This document shows, piece by piece, positions 1 to 6,543 of a stretch of 6,872 nucleotides of DNA (position 1 is the first letter of the stretch; each line of letters opens with the position of its first letter). Below the pieces are notes generated by a model. The model ran no database searches, had not been told where the DNA came from, and saw nothing but the letters and a program-made list of their open reading frames with translations. Origin of the DNA: an uncultured Bacilli bacterium (GTDB lineage: Bacteria > Bacillota_I > Bacilli_A > RF39 > UBA660); contig CALVSV010000145.1 in assembly GCA_944359595.1 (NCBI GenBank), forward strand, positions 1 to 6,872, read 5' to 3'. A program made the translations under genes and the position numbers.

Positions 1-30
1 GCTATAGATGCTGAATACGAAGAAAAATAA
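1..30 (+). CDS. dnaK: C-terminal end of a protein, probably chaperone DnaK (partial)
   Basis: Frame 1 reads AIDAEYEEK and then TAA at 28-30. An acidic tail of the form (V/I)DA(E/D)(Y/F)EE is the usual extreme C-terminus of bacterial DnaK (Hsp70). The next chaperone gene in the window is dnaJ, which normally follows dnaK in low-GC Gram-positives. DnaK is the cytosolic ATP-dependent Hsp70 that works with DnaJ and GrpE. Only nine codons are visible, so the identification rests on the tail motif and gene order. It could be another protein with an acidic tail. Confidence 0.6.
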   Translation, partial: AIDAEYEEK

Positions 31-79
31 TAAGTATAAACAATGTCTTTGTAGTCTAATAAAAATATAAAAATTATTG

Positions 80-85
80 TATAAT
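80..85 (+). promoter_or_regulatory. Possible -10 element (TATAAT) upstream of pepF-dnaJ
   Basis: A perfect TATAAT hexamer lies at 80-85, with TG directly before it at 78-79, one base off a true extended -10. No good -35 sits 16-18 bases upstream; 57-62 reads TAATAA. If used, transcription would start near 92, at the base of the hairpin at 91-138, and would serve pepF and dnaJ. The surroundings are very AT-rich, so a chance match is likely. Confidence 0.3.
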
Positions 86-90
86 AAACT

Positions 91-138
91 AATTAAAAGA
101 GTTAGTATACATATGATATTGTGCTAACTTTTTTAATT
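91..138 (+). terminator. Long hairpin in the dnaK-pepF gap: intrinsic terminator or attenuator
   Basis: Bases 91-105 pair with 124-138 over 15 bp, with one G-U pair. Up to four more pairs (106-109 with 120-123, two of them G-U) reduce the loop to 110-119. The 3' arm carries a run of six T (129-134) matched by an A-rich 5' arm, as in bidirectional terminators. It lies about 60 bases after the probable dnaK stop and 27 bases before the pepF start, so it would stop or reduce read-through from dnaK. The core also loosely resembles a CIRCE heat-shock operator, which is discussed as a finding. Confidence 0.6.
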
Positions 139-165
139 ATAAATATTAAATAAGTGAGGTAAATA

Positions 166-1956
166 ATGAAATATAAAAATAGATGTGATGTAGAAGAAAA
201 ATATAAATGGGATTTAAAAGAATTTTATAAAACTGATGAAGAATGGAATAAAAAATATAAAAATACAGTTGAAAATATCAATATATTCAAAAAATATAAA
301 AACACATTAAATAATGTAGATAAGTTATTAGAATATTTAGAACATTACATGACTATTAGATGTGAATTACTTAATATTTATGTATATGCATATTTAAATC
401 ATGATGTAGATTTATCTAATTCAAAATATATTCAAATGCTTGAAATGGCTACAGAATTATACACTAAATTTAATATAGAAATTGCATATTTTAAACCTGA
501 ATTATTAAAAATTGATGAAAATGAATTTAATGTATTACTAAACGATGATAGATTAAGTAAATATAAAGTATATTTAGAAGATATATATAAAGAAAAAAAA
601 CATACGTTGAGTGAAGAAGAAGAAAAGATTATATATGCACTTTCATCTACGTTTGATAGTTATCAAAATATTTCATCATCACTTTTAAATAGTGAAAATA
701 ATTATGGAGTTATTACTACTAGTGATGGTATTACAACAAATATTTTATTAAGTAATTTTAGAAAAATAAAACAAGATGCTAATGAAGATATACGAAGAAG
801 AGCACATAATAAATTTTATAAAGTTATTAAACAATATCAAGATACTGAAGCATCATTATTAAATAATTTTATTAAAAATAATACAACTTTGTCTAAAATA
901 CATAAATATAATTCTACATGGGATGAATATATTGAAAACGAAAAGTTAACTAATGAAATTTTTGCATCATTACAAAGTGCTTGTGAAAAAAGTATAAATG
1001 TTAATCAAAAATTTTATAAGTTAATGAAAAAAACGCTTAAATTAAATGTTTTACATTCATATGATACAGTAATGAAATGGAATAGTAGTAAGAACTATAC
1101 TATTGAAGAGGCACAAGAAATAGTTGTTAAATCATTATCTATATTGGGTGATAAATATAATGAAAAACTAAAGAAAATATTTGATAATCATTATATAGAT
1201 TATTGTCCATATAAAGGTAAAACAAGTGGAGGATATAGTTATTCTACATATAATATTACTTCAAGAATATTAATGAATTTTAATGGCGAATTTGATGATA
1301 TTTCAACTATAGCTCATGAGTCTGGACATAATGTACATCATCAATTTATAAATGACAACAATCACTCATGGTATAGTAATCAATCAACAATAGTATGTGA
1401 GGTTGCATCATTAACTAATGAATTTTTACTTGCTAATTGGATGATTAATAATAGTAATACAAAAGAAGAAAAATTAATTGGATTAGAACATATACTGAAA
1501 GTATATCAAAACAATTTTTTTGGTGCCATAATGGAAGGTCAATTAGAAGTTATGATGTATAATAAAATTAATAATGGTGAAATGATTACCGCGCAATTTT
1601 TAAATGATGAAATGAATAATCTTTTAGAAAAATATCAAGGTAAAACAATTAATAGAGGCTCTTACACTAAATATATGTGGGCTATAAGATCACATTATTA
1701 TATGGTATATTATTTATTTAGTTATGCAATAAGTGTATCTGTTGCTGCAACATTAGCGGATAAAATAATAAATAAAGAAAATAAAATATTAGATAAGTAT
1801 TATAAATTTTTAAGTGCTGGATCAGATATTAAACCAGTAGATGTATTTAAAATACTTGATATAGATATTGAAAGTGAAGAAGTATATTTAAATGGTATTA
1901 AATATTTCGATAAACAATTAGATAATTATGCAAAAATATATGAAGGAGGTAAGTAG
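166..1956 (+). CDS. pepF: Oligoendopeptidase F, M3B zinc metallopeptidase
   Basis: This 596-residue protein is close to the usual ~600 aa of PepF. The N-terminus shows the M3B helical-domain signature ([14 protein letters not shown], about residues 14-27). The gluzincin site is HESGH at 384-388, with the third zinc ligand E412 in EVAS, 24 residues beyond the second His; E385 is the catalytic base. The C-terminal Tyr/His cluster of M3 enzymes is at about 510-520 (H510, Y511, Y512, Y515, Y516). No signal peptide is seen, so it should act in the cytosol, cutting short peptides, as PepF does in lactic acid bacteria. The start is supported by GAGG at 155-158. It lies between the probable dnaK end and dnaJ, and its last codons contain the dnaJ ribosome site, so the two genes form one transcript. 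All catalytic residues are present. The family call is firm; the peptide substrates are unknown. Confidence 0.95.
   Translation: MKYKNRCDVEEKYKWDLKEFYKTDEEWNKKYKNTVENINIFKKYKNTLNNVDKLLEYLEHYMTIRCELLNIYVYAYLNHDVDLSNSKYIQMLEMATELYTKFNIEIAYFKPELLKIDENEFNVLLNDDRLSKYKVYLEDIYKEKKHTLSEEEEKIIYALSSTFDSYQNISSSLLNSENNYGVITTSDGITTNILLSNFRKIKQDANEDIRRRAHNKFYKVIKQYQDTEASLLNNFIKNNTTLSKIHKYNSTWDEYIENEKLTNEIFASLQSACEKSINVNQKFYKLMKKTLKLNVLHSYDTVMKWNSSKNYTIEEAQEIVVKSLSILGDKYNEKLKKIFDNHYIDYCPYKGKTSGGYSYSTYNITSRILMNFNGEFDDISTIAHESGHNVHHQFINDNNHSWYSNQSTIVCEVASLTNEFLLANWMINNSNTKEEKLIGLEHILKVYQNNFFGAIMEGQLEVMMYNKINNGEMITAQFLNDEMNNLLEKYQGKTINRGSYTKYMWAIRSHYYMVYYLFSYAISVSVAATLADKIINKENKILDKYYKFLSAGSDIKPVDVFKILDIDIESEEVYLNGIKYFDKQLDNYAKIYEGGK
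1943..1950 (+). promoter_or_regulatory. Ribosome binding site fixing the GTG start of dnaJ
   Basis: AAGGAGGT is a near-perfect Shine-Dalgarno sequence inside the last codons of pepF, with seven bases between it and GTG at 1958. In-frame ATGs at 1928 and 1940 lie upstream of it, have no such site, and would add 10 or 6 residues before the conserved J-domain start. The pepF stop (1954-1956) falls between this site and the GTG, so the two genes are probably translationally coupled. Confidence 0.85.
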
Positions 1957-1957
1957 A

Positions 1958-3091
1958 GTGGAAAAAAGAGATTATTATGAAGTTTTGGGCGTTTCTAAAA
2001 CAGCTACTGATAAAGAAATAAAATCTGCTTTTAGACGTCTTGCTAAACAATACCATCCAGACGTAAATAAAGCTCCTGATGCAGAAGAAAAGTTTAAAGA
2101 AATACAAGAAGCATATGCAGTACTATCCGATGAAAATAGAAGAAAACAATATGATCAATTTGGTCATGCTGCTTTCCAAGGTGGCGCTGGATCTTCTCAA
2201 GGGTTTGGTGGATTTGACTTTAGTGATTTTGATTTTTCCGATATTTTTTCTGATATATTTGGTGGAGGATTCGGTGGATTTAGTTCTGGGTTTGGCGGAT
2301 TTTCTAATAGAGCTAATTCAAAATCAAAAGGTAGAGATAAAATTATAAATATGAATTTAACGTTTGAAGAAGCAGTTTTTGGATGTACAAAAGATATAAG
2401 ACTCGACTTAATGGATAGATGTGATGAATGTGATGGATTAGGTGGACATGGTGAAGTTACATGTAATAGATGTGGAGGACGTGGAGTTGTTGAACAACAA
2501 CAAAGAAGTATATTAGGTACATATATTACACGTACTACTTGTAGTGAATGTGGTGGTACTGGTAAAACATATAAAACTGTATGTTCTACATGTCATGGTA
2601 AAGGTAAAATTAGAAAAAATAAAGAAATAAGTGTAAAAATTCCAGCTGGTGTTGATACTGGTAACCAATTAAGACTTTCTGGCAAGGGAGAAGCAGGAAG
2701 TAATGGTGGAGCAAACGGAGATCTATATATTGAATTTAATGTTAAATCACATCCAGTATACGAAAGAGAAGAAGATGATATATATTTAGAATTACCTATT
2801 AATATAGTAGAAGCAACATTAGGATGTAAAAAAGAAGTGCCTACATTATATGGTAATATTAACTTAGTAATTCCTGCCGGTAGTCAAAGTGGAGATAAAC
2901 ATAGATTACGTGGAAAAGGTGTTGAAAATATAAGTACAAAAAGAAAAGGGGACATGTATATCATTTTAGATGTCGTTGTTCCAGAAAAATTGTCTAGGGA
3001 CCAAAAGAAATTATTTGATCAGTTGAAAAAAACAGATTTTAATGATATAAAATTTAAAAAATTTAATGAGTTTTTAGAAAGAAATAAATAA
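1958..3091 (+). CDS. dnaJ: Molecular chaperone DnaJ (Hsp40, class A)
   Basis: The 377-residue protein is a complete type I J-protein. The J domain is residues 1-66 (RDYYEVLGV near the start, HPD at 33-35, the motif that stimulates DnaK ATPase). A Gly/Phe-rich linker spans about 75-116 and includes DF/DIF repeats. Four CxxCxGxG zinc motifs follow at 155-162, 169-176, 195-202 and 209-216. Two C-terminal beta-barrel substrate domains and a dimerisation tail complete the protein. It acts in the cytosol, handing unfolded clients to DnaK. The linker between the first and second zinc motifs is six residues, where E. coli DnaJ has nine. The start is GTG at 1958, chosen on its ribosome site, one base after the pepF stop. 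A terminator begins at the last base of the stop codon. Confidence 0.97.
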   Translation: MEKRDYYEVLGVSKTATDKEIKSAFRRLAKQYHPDVNKAPDAEEKFKEIQEAYAVLSDENRRKQYDQFGHAAFQGGAGSSQGFGGFDFSDFDFSDIFSDIFGGGFGGFSSGFGGFSNRANSKSKGRDKIINMNLTFEEAVFGCTKDIRLDLMDRCDECDGLGGHGEVTCNRCGGRGVVEQQQRSILGTYITRTTCSECGGTGKTYKTVCSTCHGKGKIRKNKEISVKIPAGVDTGNQLRLSGKGEAGSNGGANGDLYIEFNVKSHPVYEREEDDIYLELPINIVEATLGCKKEVPTLYGNINLVIPAGSQSGDKHRLRGKGVENISTKRKGDMYIILDVVVPEKLSRDQKKLFDQLKKTDFNDIKFKKFNEFLERNK

Positions 3092-3122
3092 AATTTAGGT
3101 TGAAACAATCTAAATTTTTTTT
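3091..3122 (+). terminator. Intrinsic terminator after dnaJ
   Basis: Bases 3091-3102 pair with 3106-3117 over 12 bp (one G-U) around an AAA loop (3103-3105), followed by a T run reaching 3122. The stem starts at the final A of the dnaJ TAA codon. It should end the pepF-dnaJ transcript and separate it from the gene at 3156. Confidence 0.9.
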
Positions 3123-3133
3123 GATGTAATACA

Positions 3134-3139
3134 TATAAT
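3134..3139 (+). promoter_or_regulatory. Possible -10 element for the deacetylase-like gene
   Basis: A perfect TATAAT follows the dnaJ terminator, where a new promoter is expected. No recognisable -35 is present 16-18 bases upstream, since that stretch is the terminator stem and T run. The implied start site near 3146 would leave almost no leader before the GGTGA ribosome site. The support is positional only. Confidence 0.25.
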
Positions 3140-3155
3140 TAATTGGGTGAAGTAT

Positions 3156-4031
3156 ATGAAAAATGTATTATCTTATGTTGGAATAATACTACTTATTACA
3201 TTTAGTTTTTTTATTACTGAAAAACTTGCTGTTACTTTAAAAGAAAGTGATCCCTTACTACAAGAATTAAGAAGTAAAAAAGATGAATATCAAAAAAATA
3301 CGATAGAGGCAATCATAACAGACAATACTATAATTCCAGGAGTAGAAGGGTGCGAAGTAGATATAGAAAAATCATATGAAAATATGAAAAAGATTGGTTC
3401 GTTTACTCCGACTATGATAAAATATAAAAAAATTATACCTAAAAATAAACTAAATGATAATTTAGATAAATATATAATTAGTGGAAATAAAGAAATTTCT
3501 AATGTATCTTTATTATTTAAATTATATAATAATATTAGTGATAAAAAGATTAATGATCTTATAAAAATATTAAAAAATATGAATGTTTCAGCTAGTATAT
3601 TTGTAGATGGTAATTATTTAGAAAATAATGGGAATAAAATATCAACTATGATTAAAGATAATATTGAAATACTTAATATGGGATATAATAATAAATATGA
3701 TGAAAACTTAGTTAAATGGGATAATACTATATTAAATGAATTAAATTATAATAATCCTAAAATATGTTATTTAGAAAGTTTTTCAATAAATGATATTACT
3801 ATATGTAAATTAAATAATATGAAAACAGTAATACCTAATATAATAATAGAGGATAATCCACTCACAACTGTTAAAAGTAATTTGGATAATGGTAGTATTA
3901 TTTCATTTGATATAACTGATAGTACTATTAATGAATTAAAACTTATTATAAATTATATTAATAATAAAGGTTATAAAATTGTAAAATTATCAAATTTATT
4001 AAGAGAAGATAATGATAAATGTAATAAGTAA
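3156..4031 (+). CDS. Membrane-anchored polysaccharide-deacetylase-like (NodB-fold) protein, catalytic residues lost
   Basis: This 291-residue protein has one N-terminal membrane segment (about residues 7-24), so it is probably a signal anchor with the rest outside the cell. A linker (about 25-115) contains NTIIPGVEGCEVD. From about 116 it follows the NodB/polysaccharide deacetylase pattern: a first beta strand NVSLLFKL, a helix then VSASIFVDG, EILNMGYNN, and an end strand GYKIVKLSNLL. Active enzymes have TFDDGP in the first motif; here K122-L123 replace the two Asp. They have NHGYSH in the second; here M175 and N179 replace the metal-binding His. It therefore looks like an inactive member, possibly a binding or scaffold protein for the cell wall. 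ATG 3156 is preferred because GGTGA (3146-3150) precedes it by five bases; GTG at 3147 overlaps that site and lacks its own. The domain call rests on pattern matching, and the role is unknown. Confidence 0.75.
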   Translation: MKNVLSYVGIILLITFSFFITEKLAVTLKESDPLLQELRSKKDEYQKNTIEAIITDNTIIPGVEGCEVDIEKSYENMKKIGSFTPTMIKYKKIIPKNKLNDNLDKYIISGNKEISNVSLLFKLYNNISDKKINDLIKILKNMNVSASIFVDGNYLENNGNKISTMIKDNIEILNMGYNNKYDENLVKWDNTILNELNYNNPKICYLESFSINDITICKLNNMKTVIPNIIIEDNPLTTVKSNLDNGSIISFDITDSTINELKLIINYINNKGYKIVKLSNLLREDNDKCNK

Positions 4032-4037
4032 TAATGT

Positions 4038-4129
4038 ATGTAAAAATTGTATAGTGAAGATGCTTAAAATTGCACGATGAAATTGCCGAAAACTGCGCAA
4101 TGAAATTGCTTAAAATTGCACAATACGTC
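4038..4129 (+). repeat. 23-bp tandem repeat, three clear units plus one degenerate unit
   Basis: Three head-to-tail 23-base units lie at 4061-4083, 4084-4106 and 4107-4129. Each begins TGC, contains (A)AAA(T/C)TGC, and continues with C/G-A-rich sequence. Units 1 and 2 share the ending ATGAAAT. Unit 3 matches unit 1 in its first 15 bases and then diverges. A weaker fourth copy (about 14 of 23 bases) lies at 4038-4060. The array fills most of the gap between the deacetylase-like gene and the ATPase gene, and is slightly richer in G and C than its flanks. It sits directly upstream of the ATPase promoter, which would suit an operator or iteron role, but no function can be read from sequence. Confidence 0.75.
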
Positions 4130-4158
4130 TTGTAGAAAAAGTTTATATATGATATTCT
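4130..4158 (+). promoter_or_regulatory. Possible promoter for the DUF4143 ATPase gene
   Basis: TTGTAG (4130-4135) and TATTCT (4153-4158) are separated by 17 bases and begin immediately after the last 23-bp repeat. A ribosome site GAGGTG at 4165-4170 lies eight bases before ATG 4179. The -35 match is only three of six, so this is a plausible but weak sigma-A promoter. Its position against the repeat array suggests the repeats could control it. Confidence 0.4.
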
Positions 4159-4178
4159 TAATATGAGGTGACATTTGT

Positions 4179-5459
4179 ATGAAATTAACTAAAGATGGTT
4201 ATAAAATAAGATTGATAGATAAAACAATTGATGACAATTTAAAATTTTTTGGCGCAATTAGTATTGAGGGACCTAAGTAGTGTGGGAAAACATGGACTTC
4301 TTTGAATCATGCGAATAGTGTTGTATATTTAAATAATACAGCTGATAATTTTAGAGAAAAACACTTAGCTGAAATGGATGTAAATTTAATATTAGATAAA
4401 GAATCACCACAACTTATTGATGAATGGCAAGAAGTACCTGAAATATGGGATGCAGTAAGATTTAAATGCGATCAAGACAATAAAAAAGGCAAATATATTT
4501 TAACTGGATCTGCAACTCCTATTAGCAACAAAATACATCACTCGGGTGCTGGCAGAATTTGTAAAATGAAAATGTATACGATGTCTTTATATGAATCAGG
4601 TGATTCAAGTGGTGATGTATCACTTAAAGATTTATTTGATAATAAAGTCACAAATAAATTATTAGAAAAAATAGAGTTGAGACAATTAGCTGAATTAATC
4701 GTTAGGGGTGGTTGGCCCGAATCAATTAATCTTAATATAAATGGAGCTATGCGTATAACAAGAAGTTATATTGATGCAGTATTAGATAAAGACATAATTG
4801 AAATAGACGGTGTGAATAGAGATAAAGGAAAAATGGAAATGCTTTTGAGATCATTAGCACGTAATGAAAGTACTATTTCTTCTAACAATCTATTAATAAG
4901 GGATATTAGCGATGATGTTACTTACGATGATGTTAATATAAGTAGAAATACTGTTATAGATTATTTAAATGTATTAGATAGACTACATTTGATTGAAAAT
5001 CAAAAATCTTTTATGTATAAAATACGTTCAAAATCAAATGTTGGCAAAAATTTCAAAAGACATTTTACTGACCCATCTTTGGGATGTGCGATTTTAAATA
5101 TAACTCCTGAAAAACTTATAAATGACTTAGAAACATTTGGACTTTATTTCGAAGCATTGGTAGAAAGAGATTTACGAATATATGCGGAAAGTATTGGAGC
5201 TAAATTGTATCATTATAGAGATAATAATACCGGACTTGAAATTGATAGTGTAATAGAAATTGCTGATGGTGAATATGGAATAATAGAAATAAAATTGGGC
5301 TCAAATAAAGAAGAAGAGGCAGCTACAAATTTAAAGAAATTTTATGATATGGCAGAAATTAAACCTAAGTTTATGTGTATAATTTGTGGATTATATAATG
5401 CAGTAATTAAAAGACCAGATGGAGTTTATGTCCTACCAATTACAGCATTAAAACCATAA
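4179..5459 (+). pseudogene. AAA-type ATPase with C-terminal DUF4143 domain, interrupted by an in-frame TAG in Walker A
   Basis: Reading from ATG 4179 (ribosome site GAGGTG, spacing eight) gives 426 codons to TAA at 5457-5459, a normal length for ATP-binding DUF4143 proteins. Codon 34 (4278-4280) is TAG. Around it the protein reads IEGPK-stop-CGKTWTS, whereas relatives typically have a Trp there (GPKWCGKT), so one G-to-A change explains it. Downstream features are intact: Walker B region LIDEWQ at 79-84, LTGS (sensor-like) at 108-111, GGWPES, and a C-terminal PD-(D/E)xK-like core with D356 and E370-I-K372. The only restart, TTG at 4302, has no ribosome site and would lack the P-loop. The frame is open for over 390 codons after the TAG, so the lesion looks recent; read-through or a sequence error is possible. 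The family is widespread but patchy, with no settled function. It is flanked by a tandem repeat and unrelated housekeeping genes, which suggests acquisition. Confidence 0.85.
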
Positions 5460-5511
5460 TATATAATCAAATTTTAAGTATTTAATTTATCATAAATAAA
5501 AATTATAATAT

Positions 5512-5540
5512 TTGTTGTATTATTTATAAATATTTAGTAA
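5512..5540 (+). promoter_or_regulatory. Weak possible promoter for yneF
   Basis: TTGTTG (5512-5517) and TAGTAA (5535-5540) are 17 bases apart, just before the yneF ribosome site. Both hexamers are four-of-six matches in AT-rich sequence, so chance is likely. The rest of the gap from 5460 to 5546 shows no clear terminator for the upstream gene and no RNA or repeat. Confidence 0.25.
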
Positions 5541-5561
5541 AATATTGGTGGAGGGATATTT

Positions 5562-5771
5562 ATGTTTATAGATATATTACAAGTTGTTATTGGTCTTGTT
5601 ATTGGATTTGCATTAGGATTTTTTATATCTCAAAGATATACAAAAAAAATGCTTAAGAAAAATCCGCCTATAAATGAAGAAATGATTAGAACTATGATGA
5701 GTGGTATGGGTAGAACACCTAGTCAAAAACAAGTTAATCAAATGATGAAACAAATGAATAAATATATGTAA
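5562..5771 (+). CDS. yneF: UPF0154 (YneF-family) small membrane protein
   Basis: This 69-residue protein has one N-terminal membrane helix (about residues 5-23, with GLVIGFALGFF). A basic stretch and the family signature KKNPPINEEMIR follow at 32-43, then MMSGMGRTPSQKQVNQMMKQMN at about 45-66. Both length and motifs match UPF0154/YneF of Bacilli and Mollicutes. The cytoplasmic tail is a short, Met-rich amphipathic helix. The molecular function of the family is not established. The start is fixed by GGAGG at 5550-5554, seven bases before the ATG. Its TAA codon lies within the stem of its own terminator, so it appears to be the last gene of its transcript. Confidence 0.93.
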   Translation: MFIDILQVVIGLVIGFALGFFISQRYTKKMLKKNPPINEEMIRTMMSGMGRTPSQKQVNQMMKQMNKYM

Positions 5772-5790
5772 GAATATCTTACATTTTTTT
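5766..5790 (+). terminator. Intrinsic terminator overlapping the end of yneF
   Basis: ATGTAAGA (5766-5773) pairs with TCTTACAT (5777-5784) over eight perfect base pairs around an ATA loop, followed by a T run to 5790. The stem includes the last yneF bases and its TAA stop at 5769-5771. A ribosome finishing yneF would cover the stem, so termination may depend on ribosome release. Confidence 0.85.
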
Positions 5791-5817
5791 CATATGAAGT
5801 ATATAAGAGGTATATGT

Positions 5818-6543
5818 ATGTTTAAAAATATTAGTGTTGAAAATAATGATATTATATTTAAAGATAAAAGGATAAAAACTGATGATGGTTATCATATATC
5901 AAATATTATGTTTAATAATAATATATTAAATGTTGAATATAGTTCTAAATATGATAAAGTCTTGAAAGTGTATAAATATGAAAATAATAATCTTATTTAT
6001 TTATATAGTGATAAAATAATAACTTGTATAAATAAAGAATGGATAAATAATGGTGAATTAATTATTCCTAGTTGTGATAGTATATTAAATTTGAATATAG
6101 ATGGTAATATGTTTGATAAATTTAATATATTAGATCTTAGAAATGTTAAAGTTGTAGATAATATTATATTATCTAATTGTTATGATTTAAATACTATTGT
6201 ACTTAGTGATCCATTAGTTGAAATAATTAATTTAAATATTGATGTGGATAATTTAAAATTAAATATAGTTAGTAGTAATATTATTAATTCTTTTGGTAAT
6301 AAAGTTATAAGTTTAGAATTTAAATCTTCTAGTGGTAAGAAATTTATATCAATTAATTCTAAAGATAATGAATATATTATTAAATATGGTAATAATAATC
6401 ATTTAATAATTAAAGATGATTTAAAAATATATGAATATGATAATAATGAATATAAACTTATTAGTCCTTCTACTTTTAATCTTATAAATAATTTAAAAGT
6501 ATTAAAGAAGAATAATTTTAATCAGTATAGGAGTATATTATGA
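5818..6543 (+). CDS. Hypothetical Asn/Ile-rich protein, weakly leucine-rich-repeat-like, coupled to miaA
   Basis: I do not recognise a family with confidence. The 241-residue product starts at ATG 5818, set by AAGAGG (5805-5810) at seven bases; an in-frame ATG at 5794 would precede this site and abut the yneF terminator. No signal peptide or membrane helix is evident. By my count it has about 42 Asn and 37 Ile and no alanine. The middle (about 101-160) has short beta-strand-like repeats; the stretch LSNCYDLNTIVLSDPLVEI loosely resembles BspA-type leucine-rich repeats, and an all-beta structure is likely. Only 27 bases separate it from the preceding terminator, so it either has a promoter hidden there or depends on read-through. 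Its TGA overlaps the miaA ATG by ATGA, so the two are probably translationally coupled, but nothing in the sequence links it to tRNA modification. Confidence 0.7.
   Translation: MFKNISVENNDIIFKDKRIKTDDGYHISNIMFNNNILNVEYSSKYDKVLKVYKYENNNLIYLYSDKIITCINKEWINNGELIIPSCDSILNLNIDGNMFDKFNILDLRNVKVVDNIILSNCYDLNTIVLSDPLVEIINLNIDVDNLKLNIVSSNIINSFGNKVISLEFKSSSGKKFISINSKDNEYIIKYGNNNHLIIKDDLKIYEYDNNEYKLISPSTFNLINNLKVLKKNNFNQYRSIL

Noticed and set aside
31..165. tRNA, riboswitch or T-box leader in the dnaK-pepF gap
   Set aside because: No tRNA-like fold or T-box core is visible; the only structure is the hairpin at 91-138.
1898..2107. Minus-strand open frame of 69 codons
   Set aside because: It is antisense to the pepF end and dnaJ J-domain, has no recognisable domain, and is best read as a shadow of real coding sequence.
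2079..2348. Second plus-strand frame inside dnaJ, Leu/Val-rich and membrane-like
   Set aside because: Its hydrophobic look comes from reading the Gly/Phe-rich dnaJ region out of frame; there is no ribosome site.
3147..3155. GTG 3147 as start of the deacetylase-like gene
   Set aside because: The GTG is part of the GGTGA ribosome site serving ATG 3156, and nothing suitable lies upstream.
4038..4129. CRISPR array
   Set aside because: The units are contiguous with a 23-bp period and have no unique spacers or neighbouring cas genes, so this is a simple tandem repeat.
4278..4280. Reassigned TAG codon or alternative genetic code
   Set aside because: TAG terminates pepF normally at 1954-1956, Trp is TGG elsewhere, and no other gene has an internal stop.
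4302..5459. Separate shorter gene starting at TTG 4302
   Set aside because: There is no ribosome site before it, it begins in the middle of the P-loop domain, and the upstream frame with a good ribosome site encodes the missing family N-terminus.
5794..5817. Eight-residue N-terminal extension of the hypothetical gene from ATG 5794
   Set aside because: The AAGAGG ribosome site lies inside this extension and is correctly spaced for ATG 5818; there is no site before 5794, only the terminator T run.
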